Shown: positions 8,114-15,719 of the stretch, piece after piece
Numbering within the stretch: position 1 is the stretch's first letter
Layout of the letters: each line of letters starts with the position of its first letter
Source: Clostridiaceae bacterium Marseille-Q3526
GTDB lineage: Bacteria; Bacillota; Clostridia; Lachnospirales; Lachnospiraceae
Assembly (NCBI GenBank): GCA_018223375.1
Contig: JAGTTS010000011.1
Location: 17,987 to 81,986 of the forward strand
DNA: 64,000 nucleotides
Reading direction: 5' to 3'
Position numbers and translations under genes: made by a program
Notes under the pieces: model-generated
The model's database searches: none
The model's input: the letters and a program-made list of their open reading frames with translations, nothing else
What the model was told of the DNA's origin: nothing

Positions 8114-8611
8114 ATGGTACGTACAGAAGATGCATGTGAAATTATAAAATATGCTTTGCAAAACGAAATTAAAGTATATTTAGATGGCGGATGGGGTGTT
8201 GATGCACTTCTTAAAAGAGAATCAAGAATACACAATGATATTGATTTGTTTGTTGAACTGAAACATTATCATGATTATATTTATGTGATTAAGCAGCATG
8301 GATTTGAGGAAGTAAATACTGATTATACAACGGATGGTCATACTGTCTGGAAAGATGATAAACAAAGAATCATTGATTTACATTGTTTTGAATTTACAGA
8401 TGACGGAATTGTTTATGAGGGAGATATATTTCCATCAAAAACTTTTTCCGGTATTGGAAAAGTTGGAGATATAACTGTTTCTTGTATTGAACCATTGAGT
8501 CAGGTAATGCTTCATTTGGGATATGAACACGATAAAAATGATGTGCATGATGTGATGCTGTTGTGTGAAACATTTCAAATAGCAATACCAGATGAATATA
8601 AGGAAAAGTAA
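8114..8611 (+). CDS. Lincosamide nucleotidyltransferase (Lnu family)
   Basis: A 165-residue enzyme expected to adenylylate lincomycin and clindamycin. The nucleotidyltransferase signature is visible as LDGGWGVDALL (about residues 24-34) and HNDIDLFVE (about 42-50), with acidic residues for metal binding, and a DLHCFEF strand further on. Its size fits the short LnuA/LnuC/LnuP-type enzymes rather than the longer LnuB type. Start has TTGGAGG upstream. It lies 84 bases after the ABC-F gene with no clear terminator between, so both should be induced together. The exact Lnu class cannot be settled by eye. Confidence 0.85.
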   Translation: MVRTEDACEIIKYALQNEIKVYLDGGWGVDALLKRESRIHNDIDLFVELKHYHDYIYVIKQHGFEEVNTDYTTDGHTVWKDDKQRIIDLHCFEFTDDGIVYEGDIFPSKTFSGIGKVGDITVSCIEPLSQVMLHLGYEHDKNDVHDVMLLCETFQIAIPDEYKEK

Positions 8612-8665
8612 AATTTCAGTTTTGTGTTGAATCTCTAAGCAAAATAGCTTATAATTTGACATGCT

Positions 8666-8728
8666 ACATATAGTTATTATCCACAGTTATCGAGTAGGTG
8701 TTATCAATGCCGATAACAAAATGATAAC
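8666..8728 (+). repeat. DnaA-box-like site and four GTTATC repeats near the element end
   Basis: TTATCCACA at 8677-8685 matches the DnaA box consensus. Four copies of GTTATC follow: direct at 8686-8691 and 8700-8705, inverted (GATAAC) at 8712-8717 and 8723-8728. A 13-base sequence ACATATAGTTATT at 8666-8678 is repeated exactly at 6282-6294, so it flanks the ABC-F/lnu cargo. The whole gap 8612-8921 has no gene. The repeats could be arm sites for integrase or excisionase, or part of an origin; the sequence does not decide. Confidence 0.45.
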
Positions 8729-8921
8729 ATTAGCTCGTATAGGCAGGATAATATGGATATATCAAATAATCAAAAGAACGAGAAACATTACAGAGAATAA
8801 TTCCTAAACAAAAAGCGTTAGTCTTTGTCGAGTTTGAATAGTTGGAGCAGAGCTTCAAAGCCTTTATTTTCAAGGGTTTTGAGGCTCTTTCCTTTTAGGG
8901 TTGCATTTTGATTGCATTTTT

Positions 8922-9077
8922 TTATTCAACTGCTCTGTGATAGATTGCTGTATGCTGATTGCTGGTGTAATCGACAACACTGGTTGTTGCTGGAGTATAA
9001 GTGAGAACGCCAGTTAATTTTTTGGCAACTTCCACGTTGGTGTTGGGATATAAATGTCCATAGGTTCCTAACGTGGT
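8922..9077 (-). pseudogene. 3' remnant of a second tyrosine integrase
   Basis: Read on the minus strand, the last 51 codons carry TLGTYGHLYPNTNVEVAKKL, the C-terminal block of phage-type integrases including the nucleophile tyrosine in TYGHLYP. A tail ending YHRAVE precedes the stop. The upstream part of the same frame (to 9248) does not look like integrase, so arginine and histidine boxes are missing and the gene is a fragment. It points to an older integration at the purC-proximal site, with the present element inserted or recombined next to it. Confidence 0.65.
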
Positions 9078-9194
9078 CTGGAAATACCATAAAAGGGCGT
9101 AATTTGCTTTTGCGGACTCTTTTTTCGGTGTGATGGAAAAATTCCAGACCATGGGAGAGAATACCTGAATTCCTATTACACTATTATAATGCAA

Positions 9195-9228
9195 AATATA
9201 AAAGGCCTGCCCAAACCAGGCAGGCCTC
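9195..9228 (-). terminator. purC terminator
   Basis: AGGCCTGCC and GGCAGGCCT (9203-9211 and 9219-9227) form a 9-bp GC-rich stem with a 7-base loop. On the minus strand it is followed by a T-rich run. It lies 23 bases after the purC stop. Confidence 0.85.
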
Positions 9229-9250
9229 TGCAATATCTGCAGCATCAAGC

Positions 9251-10114
9251 TTATTTCAACTTCTCCCCTGTCAGCATTTCGTAGCCCTGCAGGTATTTGT
9301 CAATGGTTTTCTCCACGATTTCCTCCGGAAGCGTCCAGTTGTTGCCTGGATTGGCGGTGAGCCAGTCGCGGGCAAACTGCTTGTCAAAGGATGGCTGGCC
9401 ATGGCCTGGCTCGTAGCCGTCTGCCGGCCAGAAGCGGGAGCTGTCTGGAGTCAGCATCTCGTCTCCCAGAACGATATTGCCGTTCTCATCTAAGCCAAAC
9501 TCGAATTTTGTATCTGCGATGATGATGCCGCGGCTTAAAGCATAATCGGCGCATTTTTTATAGAGAGCGATGGTGTAGTCGCGAAGCTTTGCGGCGTATT
9601 CCTCGCCTTTTCCAGGGAAGTATTTCTCCAGGTGGGCAATGCTCTGCTCATAGGAAATGTTCTCGTCATGATCTCCGATTTCCGCCTTGGTGGAAGGGGT
9701 GTAAATCGGCTCAGGCAGCTTGTCGGACTCCTTTAAGCCCTCCGGAAGGGTAATGCCGCAGACTGTGCCGTTCTTCTGGTAGCTGGCCCAGCCGCTTCCT
9801 GTGATGTAGCCGCGCACAATGCACTCGATAGGCAGCATCTGGAGCTTTTTGCACATCATGCTGTTTCCGTCAAACTGAGGCTGCTGGAAGAATTCCGGCA
9901 TATCCTTAACGTCGGCAGAGATCATATGGTTAGGAAGGATGTCCTTTGTCAAATCAAACCAGAACTTGGACATCTGAGTCAGGACGGTTCCCTTTTTTGT
10001 CACAACATTGTTCAGGATCACGTCGAAGCAGCTGATACGGTCAGTAGCAACCATAATTAAGCTGTCGCCGTTGTCATAAATTTCGCGGACCTTTCCCTCT
10101 TTGATCGGTTTCAT
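9251..10114 (-). CDS. purC: Phosphoribosylaminoimidazole-succinocarboxamide synthase
   Basis: A 287-residue SAICAR synthase, which joins CAIR and aspartate with ATP in purine biosynthesis. Visible family blocks are GKVREIYD near the N-terminus, DRISCFDV, IECIVRGYITGSGW, and near the C-terminus IIADTKFEFG and DEMLTPDSSRFW. Length is usual for the clostridial long form. The start at 10114 is chosen because GCGAGG lies upstream and the protein begins MKPIKEGKVREIYD; an upstream in-frame start would add an unrelated 22 residues. It stands alone, away from other pur genes. Confidence 0.93.
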   Translation of the reverse strand: MKPIKEGKVREIYDNGDSLIMVATDRISCFDVILNNVVTKKGTVLTQMSKFWFDLTKDILPNHMISADVKDMPEFFQQPQFDGNSMMCKKLQMLPIECIVRGYITGSGWASYQKNGTVCGITLPEGLKESDKLPEPIYTPSTKAEIGDHDENISYEQSIAHLEKYFPGKGEEYAAKLRDYTIALYKKCADYALSRGIIIADTKFEFGLDENGNIVLGDEMLTPDSSRFWPADGYEPGHGQPSFDKQFARDWLTANPGNNWTLPEEIVEKTIDKYLQGYEMLTGEKLK

Positions 10115-10167
10115 TTCGCATACCTCGCTATCTTTGTTTTTATAAGTGTCATATATAATAGATAAGC

Positions 10168-10247
10168 AGACTTTCGCCAAAAAAGCAATAGTTTTTTTGA
10201 AATTTCCCTATATTTTTTAAAAAACCCCTGTATTTTGCAGAAAGTCT
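10168..10247 (-). promoter_or_regulatory. Possible structured leader of purC
   Basis: In the gap before purC, AGACTTTC (10247-10240, minus strand) can pair with GAAAGTCT (10175-10168). The pair spans AT-rich sequence with runs of T and A. It resembles the closing stem of a leader RNA, but it does not match a riboswitch consensus that I know. The rest of the gap (10115-10280) shows nothing else clear. Confidence 0.25.
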
Positions 10248-10280
10248 AATTCCTATATATAAGTAATACTTATTATAAGC

Positions 10281-11492
10281 CTACTTTTCGTCCACCACCT
10301 GGAAAATATAAAACTTTAAGTAGTAGGATTCGTCTGCAGCCCATAAAATGGGATGGTCTGCTGCCTGGGTTCTGTACTCCACCTGCCTGAGCCGCTTGTG
10401 GACGTTTCCAGCCGCCTCGCGGATGGTTTTTGTGAACAGCTCCGGCGTCATAAAGTGGGAGCAGGAGCAGGTGGCCAGATAGCCGCCGTCTTTGACCAGC
10501 TTCATTCCTCTCAGGTTGATTTCCCGGTAGCCCTTCACTGCGTTTTTCACAGAGTTTCTGGATTTTGTGAAGGCGGGAGGATCCAGGATGACTACGTCGA
10601 ATTTCTCGCCCTTCTGCTCCAGCTCAGGAAGCAGCTCGAACACGTCGGCGCATACGAAGGAAATGCGGTCGGAAAGGCCGTTTAACGCGGCGTTTTCACG
10701 GGCCTGGCTGACTCCCAGCTCTGAGGCGTCCACGCCCAACACTTCCTTTGCCCCTGCGATTCCTGCGTTGAGGGCGAAGGAACCGGTATGGGTGAAACAG
10801 TCCAGAACGCGTTTTCCGGGGCAGAGCTTCTGGATGGCCAGGCGGTTGTATTTCTGATCCAGGAAGAAGCCGGTTTTCTGTCCGTCCTTGACGTCTACCA
10901 GGTAGCGGACGCCGTTTTCCACGATTTCCACCTTTGTGTCAAACGGTTCTCCGATAAATCCCTTGACTCTCTCCATGCCCTCCTGTAGGCGCACCTTGGC
11001 GTCGCTGCGCTCGTAGACGCCGCGGATGATGATTCCGTCCTCAGCCAGAACCCTCTTTAAAATATCCACAATAGTAAGCTTCATCCGGTCAATGCCAAGG
11101 GCCAGGGATTCCACCACCAGGACGTCTGAAAATTTGTCGATGACAATGCCGGGCAGGAAGTCAGCCTCTCCGAAGATGACGCGGCAGCTGGAAATGTCGC
11201 CCACTGCCTTTCTGTACTCCCAGGCGTTGCGGATTCTCATTTCCAGGAACGCATCGTCAATCACCGCGTCCTTTTTCCGGGACATCATGCGCACCGTGAT
11301 TTTGGAACGGGTGTTGATGAAGCCGTAACCCAGGCAGTAGCCGTCGAAATCGCAGACTGCCGCCAGGTCGCCGTTTTCAAAGCTGCCTTCAATCCGCTCG
11401 ATTTCATTGTCATAAATCCATGCGCCTCCTGCCTTTAAAGATCTGGCGCCTCCCTTTTTAATATGTACAACTGCATTTGTATTCATGGTCAT
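10281..11492 (-). CDS. RlmI-like class I SAM-dependent rRNA cytosine methyltransferase
   Basis: A 403-residue enzyme with an N-terminal PUA domain (about 1-85, KKGGARSLKAGGAWIYDNEI) and a Rossmann methyltransferase domain. Motifs include VLDCFTHTGSFALNAG (SAM binding), VILDPPAFTKSR and ATCSCSHFM with the probable catalytic cysteine. This is the RlmI/YccW family that makes m5C in 23S rRNA; the exact target is unproven here. Start 11492 has GAGAGGAGAG just upstream, whereas a longer frame to 11606 lacks a ribosome binding site. It faces away from the htrA gene. Confidence 0.87.
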   Translation of the reverse strand: MTMNTNAVVHIKKGGARSLKAGGAWIYDNEIERIEGSFENGDLAAVCDFDGYCLGYGFINTRSKITVRMMSRKKDAVIDDAFLEMRIRNAWEYRKAVGDISSCRVIFGEADFLPGIVIDKFSDVLVVESLALGIDRMKLTIVDILKRVLAEDGIIIRGVYERSDAKVRLQEGMERVKGFIGEPFDTKVEIVENGVRYLVDVKDGQKTGFFLDQKYNRLAIQKLCPGKRVLDCFTHTGSFALNAGIAGAKEVLGVDASELGVSQARENAALNGLSDRISFVCADVFELLPELEQKGEKFDVVILDPPAFTKSRNSVKNAVKGYREINLRGMKLVKDGGYLATCSCSHFMTPELFTKTIREAAGNVHKRLRQVEYRTQAADHPILWAADESYYLKFYIFQVVDEK

Positions 11493-11729
11493 ATTCTCTC
11501 CTCTCTGCGGCGTCCATGGACGCTGATGCCAGCGCACAAAGGCGTGCCGTCCCCTGCCCGCTGACGCTATACACAGTATAGCAGATAGGAAACCGGCAGA
11601 AAACACAATTTCATTATAAAATTTTCACATTTCCATCACAAATCATTGGTAGACTATGGCTGTAAACAAAAAGAAGACATCATAAGGTATTATGAACGAT
11701 AGATAGGAACAGAGGAAGGAGCAGCTGTT

Positions 11730-13259
11730 ATGTATAATGAGAAAGACTGGGAGAAAAATCACGAGCCGTTAAATGGAGAAAATGACGTGGATATCACGGA
11801 GGGTTCTTACGTGGATGGCGTCCATACAGGGCGTTCAGAGGATCGGAGCGCAGGCCGCCGCATGTACGGCCAGATCAGAAGACCGTCAGAAGAAAATACA
11901 GGCTGCGGAACGTATCAGTATGGAAGCGGCCAGAGCCAGGAAGGCAGAAGTGAGAGCAGCTGGCAGAAGGCGGAGAACAGCGGGAATCAGGAAAACGGCG
12001 GCGACTCTCACAGAAGCGGAAAGAAAGGAAGCCGGCTGGCTAAGAAAGCGGCCGGGATCGCGGCGGCCGGACTGCTGTTTGGCTGCGTGGCAGGCGGAAC
12101 CATGGCGGGAATCAATTACCTGACAGGCGGAAGCCAGACAGAAAAGACAGAGATATCAGCCCAGGCCCCCACAGAGGCGCCGCAGCCGGAAACTCAGGCC
12201 CAGGCAGCCAGCGGAGCGGTGATTCAGGCCAGCACAGGCAATGACGTATCTGCCATTGTAGAAAAGGCCATGCCGTCAGTGGTAGCGATTAACAATAAGA
12301 CGCTTTACACGACAGAGGACTGGTTCTTTGGAACCCAGCAGTACGAGGCGTCCAGCGCAGGTTCGGGAATCATTGTAGGAAAGAGCGACACAGAGCTTCT
12401 GGTTGTGACAAACAGCCATGTAATTGCAAATGCAGAGGAGATGAACGTAACCTTCATCGACGGAAGCTCCGCAGCGGCAGCGTTAAAGGGAACAGATGTG
12501 GACGCGGATCTGGCGGTGATTGCGGTGCAGTTAAGCGACATTCCGGCGGAGACTCTGTCCCAGATTAAGGTGGCAGAGATGGGCGATTCCGACAGCTTAA
12601 AGCTTGGAAACGGCGTGATTGCCATTGGAAACGCCCTGGGCGAGGGACAGTCCGTCACAGTGGGCTACATCAGCGCTCTCAATAAGGAAGTGGATATTGA
12701 AGGCGTGACAAAAAATCTGATCCAGGTAGACGCGGCCATCAACCCTGGAAACAGCGGCGGAGCGCTTCTGGACATGAATGGAAAGCTCATTGGCATTAAC
12801 GAGGCCAAGATGGCCAGCACAGAGGTAGAGGGCGTAGGCTACGCCATTCCGATCTCCTATGCAAAGGACATTATCGACGACCTGATGGCCAAGACCACCA
12901 AGGTAGCGGTGGCAGAGGATGAGCAGGGATACCTGGGAATCCAGATTCAGGATATCAACAGCCAGATGGCCAAGGCCTACGGAATGCCGGAGGGAATCTA
13001 CGTCTACAAGATTGTGGAAGGCCTGGCTGCAGACGGATCCGGCCTGCGGGAGAGAGACATTATCACCAAGGTAAACGGAGAGACGGTGAGAACGGCAGAG
13101 GATCTGCAGAAAATGCTGACCTACTATAAGGGGGGCGAGATTGTGACTCTGACCGTACAGTCCTTGGACAACGGCGCTTACGCCGAGAGAGAGGTTCAGG
13201 TGACTCTGGGCTACAGAAAGGACGCAGAGAAGAACCTGCAGCAGGATCAGGAGAGATAA
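11730..13259 (+). CDS. HtrA/DegP-like membrane-anchored serine protease with PDZ domain
   Basis: A 509-residue quality-control protease. A hydrophilic cytoplasmic N-terminus of about 100 residues is followed by one membrane segment (about 106-128), a Pro/Gln/Ala-rich linker and the extracellular trypsin-like domain. The triad is H230 (VTNSHVIA), D260 (DADLAVI) and S342 (NPGNSGGALL). A single PDZ domain fills about 395-495 (GYLGIQIQDI, then GLRERDIITKVNGE). This is the usual Gram-positive HtrA/YycK-type layout. The ribosome binding site is GGAAGGAG. It is followed by a terminator, so it is probably monocistronic. Confidence 0.92.
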   Translation: MYNEKDWEKNHEPLNGENDVDITEGSYVDGVHTGRSEDRSAGRRMYGQIRRPSEENTGCGTYQYGSGQSQEGRSESSWQKAENSGNQENGGDSHRSGKKGSRLAKKAAGIAAAGLLFGCVAGGTMAGINYLTGGSQTEKTEISAQAPTEAPQPETQAQAASGAVIQASTGNDVSAIVEKAMPSVVAINNKTLYTTEDWFFGTQQYEASSAGSGIIVGKSDTELLVVTNSHVIANAEEMNVTFIDGSSAAAALKGTDVDADLAVIAVQLSDIPAETLSQIKVAEMGDSDSLKLGNGVIAIGNALGEGQSVTVGYISALNKEVDIEGVTKNLIQVDAAINPGNSGGALLDMNGKLIGINEAKMASTEVEGVGYAIPISYAKDIIDDLMAKTTKVAVAEDEQGYLGIQIQDINSQMAKAYGMPEGIYVYKIVEGLAADGSGLRERDIITKVNGETVRTAEDLQKMLTYYKGGEIVTLTVQSLDNGAYAEREVQVTLGYRKDAEKNLQQDQER

Positions 13260-13304
13260 GCAGCTGAATAGATAACAGATACTGAATAGATAGCAGATAG
13301 AAAA

Positions 13305-13358
13305 AAGAAAAGAAATTTTCCCCGCTTCACCTGGAAGCTGCGGGAAGATTTCTTTTCT
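13305..13358 (+). terminator. htrA terminator
   Basis: A long hairpin in which AAAGAAATTTTCCCCGC pairs with GCGGGAAGATTTCTTTT, with a loop near CTTCACCTGGAA. A T-rich stretch follows. It lies about 50 bases after the htrA stop. Confidence 0.8.
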
Positions 13359-13433
13359 TCTTGTCTGCTGCAGGAAGACAGAAAACGTGCGGCTGAATGG
13401 ATATAATTTCCTGAATCCGGAGCGGCCGCAGGA

Positions 13434-13462
13434 TTGCTAAGACGATGAAAATATAGTATGAT
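13434..13462 (+). promoter_or_regulatory. Promoter of clpX
   Basis: TTGCTA (13434-13439), 17 bases, TATGAT (13457-13462), about 70 bases before the clpX start codon. The spacing is ideal; the -35 box is only a moderate match. Confidence 0.5.
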
Positions 13463-13532
13463 ACTCTCATGCAGCTTTTGCAGGAGACAGCTGGGGAGAA
13501 ATGGCTGAACCAGCTGGGAAAGGGAGAGCGAT

Positions 13533-15020
13533 TTGGACGACAGAGAGAAAGACAGAAACGAAGAGAGAGATAGAGGAAATGAGGCGTCTGAGGAGACGGC
13601 GGTTCTGGATGCCGAAAAGGAGAAGCACGAGGCAGGAACGTCTGACAGGGAGGCAGATCATAAGGACGACGAGTACGAGAAGATCTGCTATGTGTGCCGC
13701 AGGCCGGAGAGCAAGGCAGGCCCTATGATTACTATGCCGGGAGGCATGAATTTCTGCCATGACTGTATGCAGAAGGCCTTCGACACAGTGACCCAGAGCG
13801 GCCTGGATCTGAGCCAGCTTCAGAACATGCCCTACATGAATATGAATCTCAGCGACTTTTCCAATCTTCAGAACCTGAATACAGAGATTCCGAAGAAAAA
13901 TAAGGTGAAAAAGAAAAGCCAGGATAAGGAGGCGAAAAAGGAATTTTCCATTAAGGACATTCCGGCGCCCCACGTGATCAAATCAAAGCTGGATCAGTAC
14001 GTGATCGGCCAGGAGCAGGCGAAAAAGGTCATCGCCGTGGCTGTATACAACCATTATAAGAGAGCGTTCTGCCAGACCTCTGGACAGGAAGGGGCGGAGG
14101 ACGACGTTCAGATTGAAAAGTCCAATATCCTGATGATTGGACCAACAGGAAGCGGAAAGACGTATCTGGTAAAGACGCTGGCAAGGCTTTTAGACGTGCC
14201 GTTAGCCATTGCAGACGCCACGACTCTGACAGAGGCCGGCTATATTGGAGACGACATTGAGAGCGTGATTTCCAAGCTTCTGGCGGCGGCTGACAACGAT
14301 GTGGAGAGAGCGGAGAAGGGCATTATTTTTATCGACGAGATCGACAAGATTGCCAAGAAGAAGAATACGACCAGCCGCGACGTCAGCGGAGAATCGGTGC
14401 AGCAGGAGCTGTTAAAGCTTCTGGAGGGAAGCCATGTGGAGGTGCCGGTGGGATCGAACCAGAAGAACGCATTGACGCCTATGACTACGGTGGATACCAA
14501 CAACATTCTCTTTATCTGCGGCGGAGCCTTTCCGGATCTGGAGAATATTATTAAGGAGAGGCTGAACCAGTCCAGCTCCATGGGCTTTGCGTCGGAGCTG
14601 AAAGGGAAATACGATGAGGATCCAAAGCTTCTCAGCTATACGGCTACAGAGGATCTGAGAAAATTCGGCATGATTCCGGAGTTTCTGGGACGTCTCCCCA
14701 TTATGGTAACGCTTCAGGCCCTGACAAAGGATCTGATGATCCGCATTCTCACAGAGCCGAAGAACGCCATTCTGCGCCAGTATGAGAAGCTTCTGGCCAT
14801 GGACGAGGTCAAGCTGGTGTTCGAGGACGACGCCCTGGAGTGGATTGCGGAAGAGGCCCTGAAAAAAGAGACGGGCGCCAGAGCCCTGCGGGCGATTATC
14901 GAGAACTTTATGCAGGATATTATGTATGAGATTCCCAAGGATCCCAATATTGGATCCGTGGTGATCACCAGAGCTTATCTGGAGAAAAGCGGCGGCCCCA
15001 TGATTGAGATGAGGGGCTAG
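13533..15020 (+). CDS. clpX: ATP-dependent Clp protease ATP-binding subunit ClpX
   Basis: A 495-residue AAA+ unfoldase that feeds substrates to ClpP. A zinc finger uses C52, C55, C75 and C78. The AAA domain has Walker A GPTGSGKT (203-210), pore loop GYIG (236-239), Walker B IIFIDE (about 264-269) and a ClpP-docking MGF loop (350-352) where IGF or LGF is usual. The C-terminal D2 domain is complete. The protein is about 70 residues longer than typical ClpX because of a charged N-terminal extension (1-48) and a longer linker before the AAA domain. The start is a TTG with GGGAGAG upstream; an ATG at 13501 is in another frame. clpP is not adjacent. Confidence 0.93.
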   Translation: MDDREKDRNEERDRGNEASEETAVLDAEKEKHEAGTSDREADHKDDEYEKICYVCRRPESKAGPMITMPGGMNFCHDCMQKAFDTVTQSGLDLSQLQNMPYMNMNLSDFSNLQNLNTEIPKKNKVKKKSQDKEAKKEFSIKDIPAPHVIKSKLDQYVIGQEQAKKVIAVAVYNHYKRAFCQTSGQEGAEDDVQIEKSNILMIGPTGSGKTYLVKTLARLLDVPLAIADATTLTEAGYIGDDIESVISKLLAAADNDVERAEKGIIFIDEIDKIAKKKNTTSRDVSGESVQQELLKLLEGSHVEVPVGSNQKNALTPMTTVDTNNILFICGGAFPDLENIIKERLNQSSSMGFASELKGKYDEDPKLLSYTATEDLRKFGMIPEFLGRLPIMVTLQALTKDLMIRILTEPKNAILRQYEKLLAMDEVKLVFEDDALEWIAEEALKKETGARALRAIIENFMQDIMYEIPKDPNIGSVVITRAYLEKSGGPMIEMRG

Positions 15021-15068
15021 AGGAAATAGAAAGAGCAGAAAAATACAGAAAGAATAGAAAAAAACAGC

Positions 15069-15118
15069 AGCAGAGCAGCTTTTGCAGGTTTTTGGCAGAA
15101 GCTGTTCTGCTTTTATGT
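15069..15118 (+). terminator. clpX terminator
   Basis: AGCAGAGCAGCTT (15069-15081) pairs with AAGCTGTTCTGCT (15099-15111) over 13 bp with one G-T pair, followed by TTTT. Confidence 0.82.
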
Positions 15119-15153
15119 TAGCGTCGGTGTACTGACGCTATAGGAAACTTTTT

Positions 15154-15591
15154 CTACAGGGCCATTTTCTTCTTTTGGAACAAGGCAGGCTGCAGAACCG
15201 GAAGAAGCAGGTACAGAGACAGGATCTCTGTGTCTGTCAGCGCCATATACAGGCGGCAGTGGCAGGAAAACTGGCGGAACAAAAACATAAGGCCCTGGTA
15301 CAGGAGGAAAGCTGCCGCTGCGCCGAAAGCCAGCTTTACCCAGGAAAGTTCTGGTTCCGATACAGCCGCATAGACAAACGATAAGAAGAGGGCGCACTGG
15401 AAAAGCAGTTCCGCGATAAAAAGAGCCCCGGTGTACCCGCCGGAAAAGGCATCGGACTGAAAATCCTCAGCAAAAGAACAGAACGCAGGATCCAGCGTGT
15501 ATACGTGATAGTTAAAAACCGCCTGGTACAGAAAGAAAATCTGAAATAATACGGCGATTGTCAGAAACAGAAGTTTTCTATTCTTTGCCAT
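15154..15591 (-). CDS. Hypothetical integral membrane protein
   Basis: A 145-residue protein that I do not recognise. Four hydrophobic segments are likely: near the N-terminus (LLFLTIAVLFQIFFLYQA), then TGALFIAELLFQCALFLSFVYA, VKLAFGAAAAFLLYQGLMFLF and a C-terminal IL(S)LYLLLPVL region. A soluble loop with the sequence HVYTLDPAFCSFAEDFQSDAF sits between the first two. The start at 15591 has a perfect AGGAGGTG ribosome binding site; an upstream in-frame start does not. It lies downstream of the Csp-like protease gene on the same strand. Confidence 0.6.
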   Translation of the reverse strand: MAKNRKLLFLTIAVLFQIFFLYQAVFNYHVYTLDPAFCSFAEDFQSDAFSGGYTGALFIAELLFQCALFLSFVYAAVSEPELSWVKLAFGAAAAFLLYQGLMFLFRQFSCHCRLYMALTDTEILSLYLLLPVLQPALFQKKKMAL

Positions 15592-15719
15592 AAGCGCACC
15601 TCCTGAGCAGGAAAATAAAGTGAATGGAACAACTGGAATTTGATTCAATTATTTCATATCCCTTCCAGACAGTCAAGGAGGAAGCCAGAGGAAAATTTCT
15701 CATCTTCTGAGCGGGGCTT

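Noticed and set aside
13501..13728. ATG at 13501 as clpX start
   Set aside because: It is in a different frame from ClpX and gives an Arg-rich 75-residue product; the TTG at 13533 has its own ribosome binding site.
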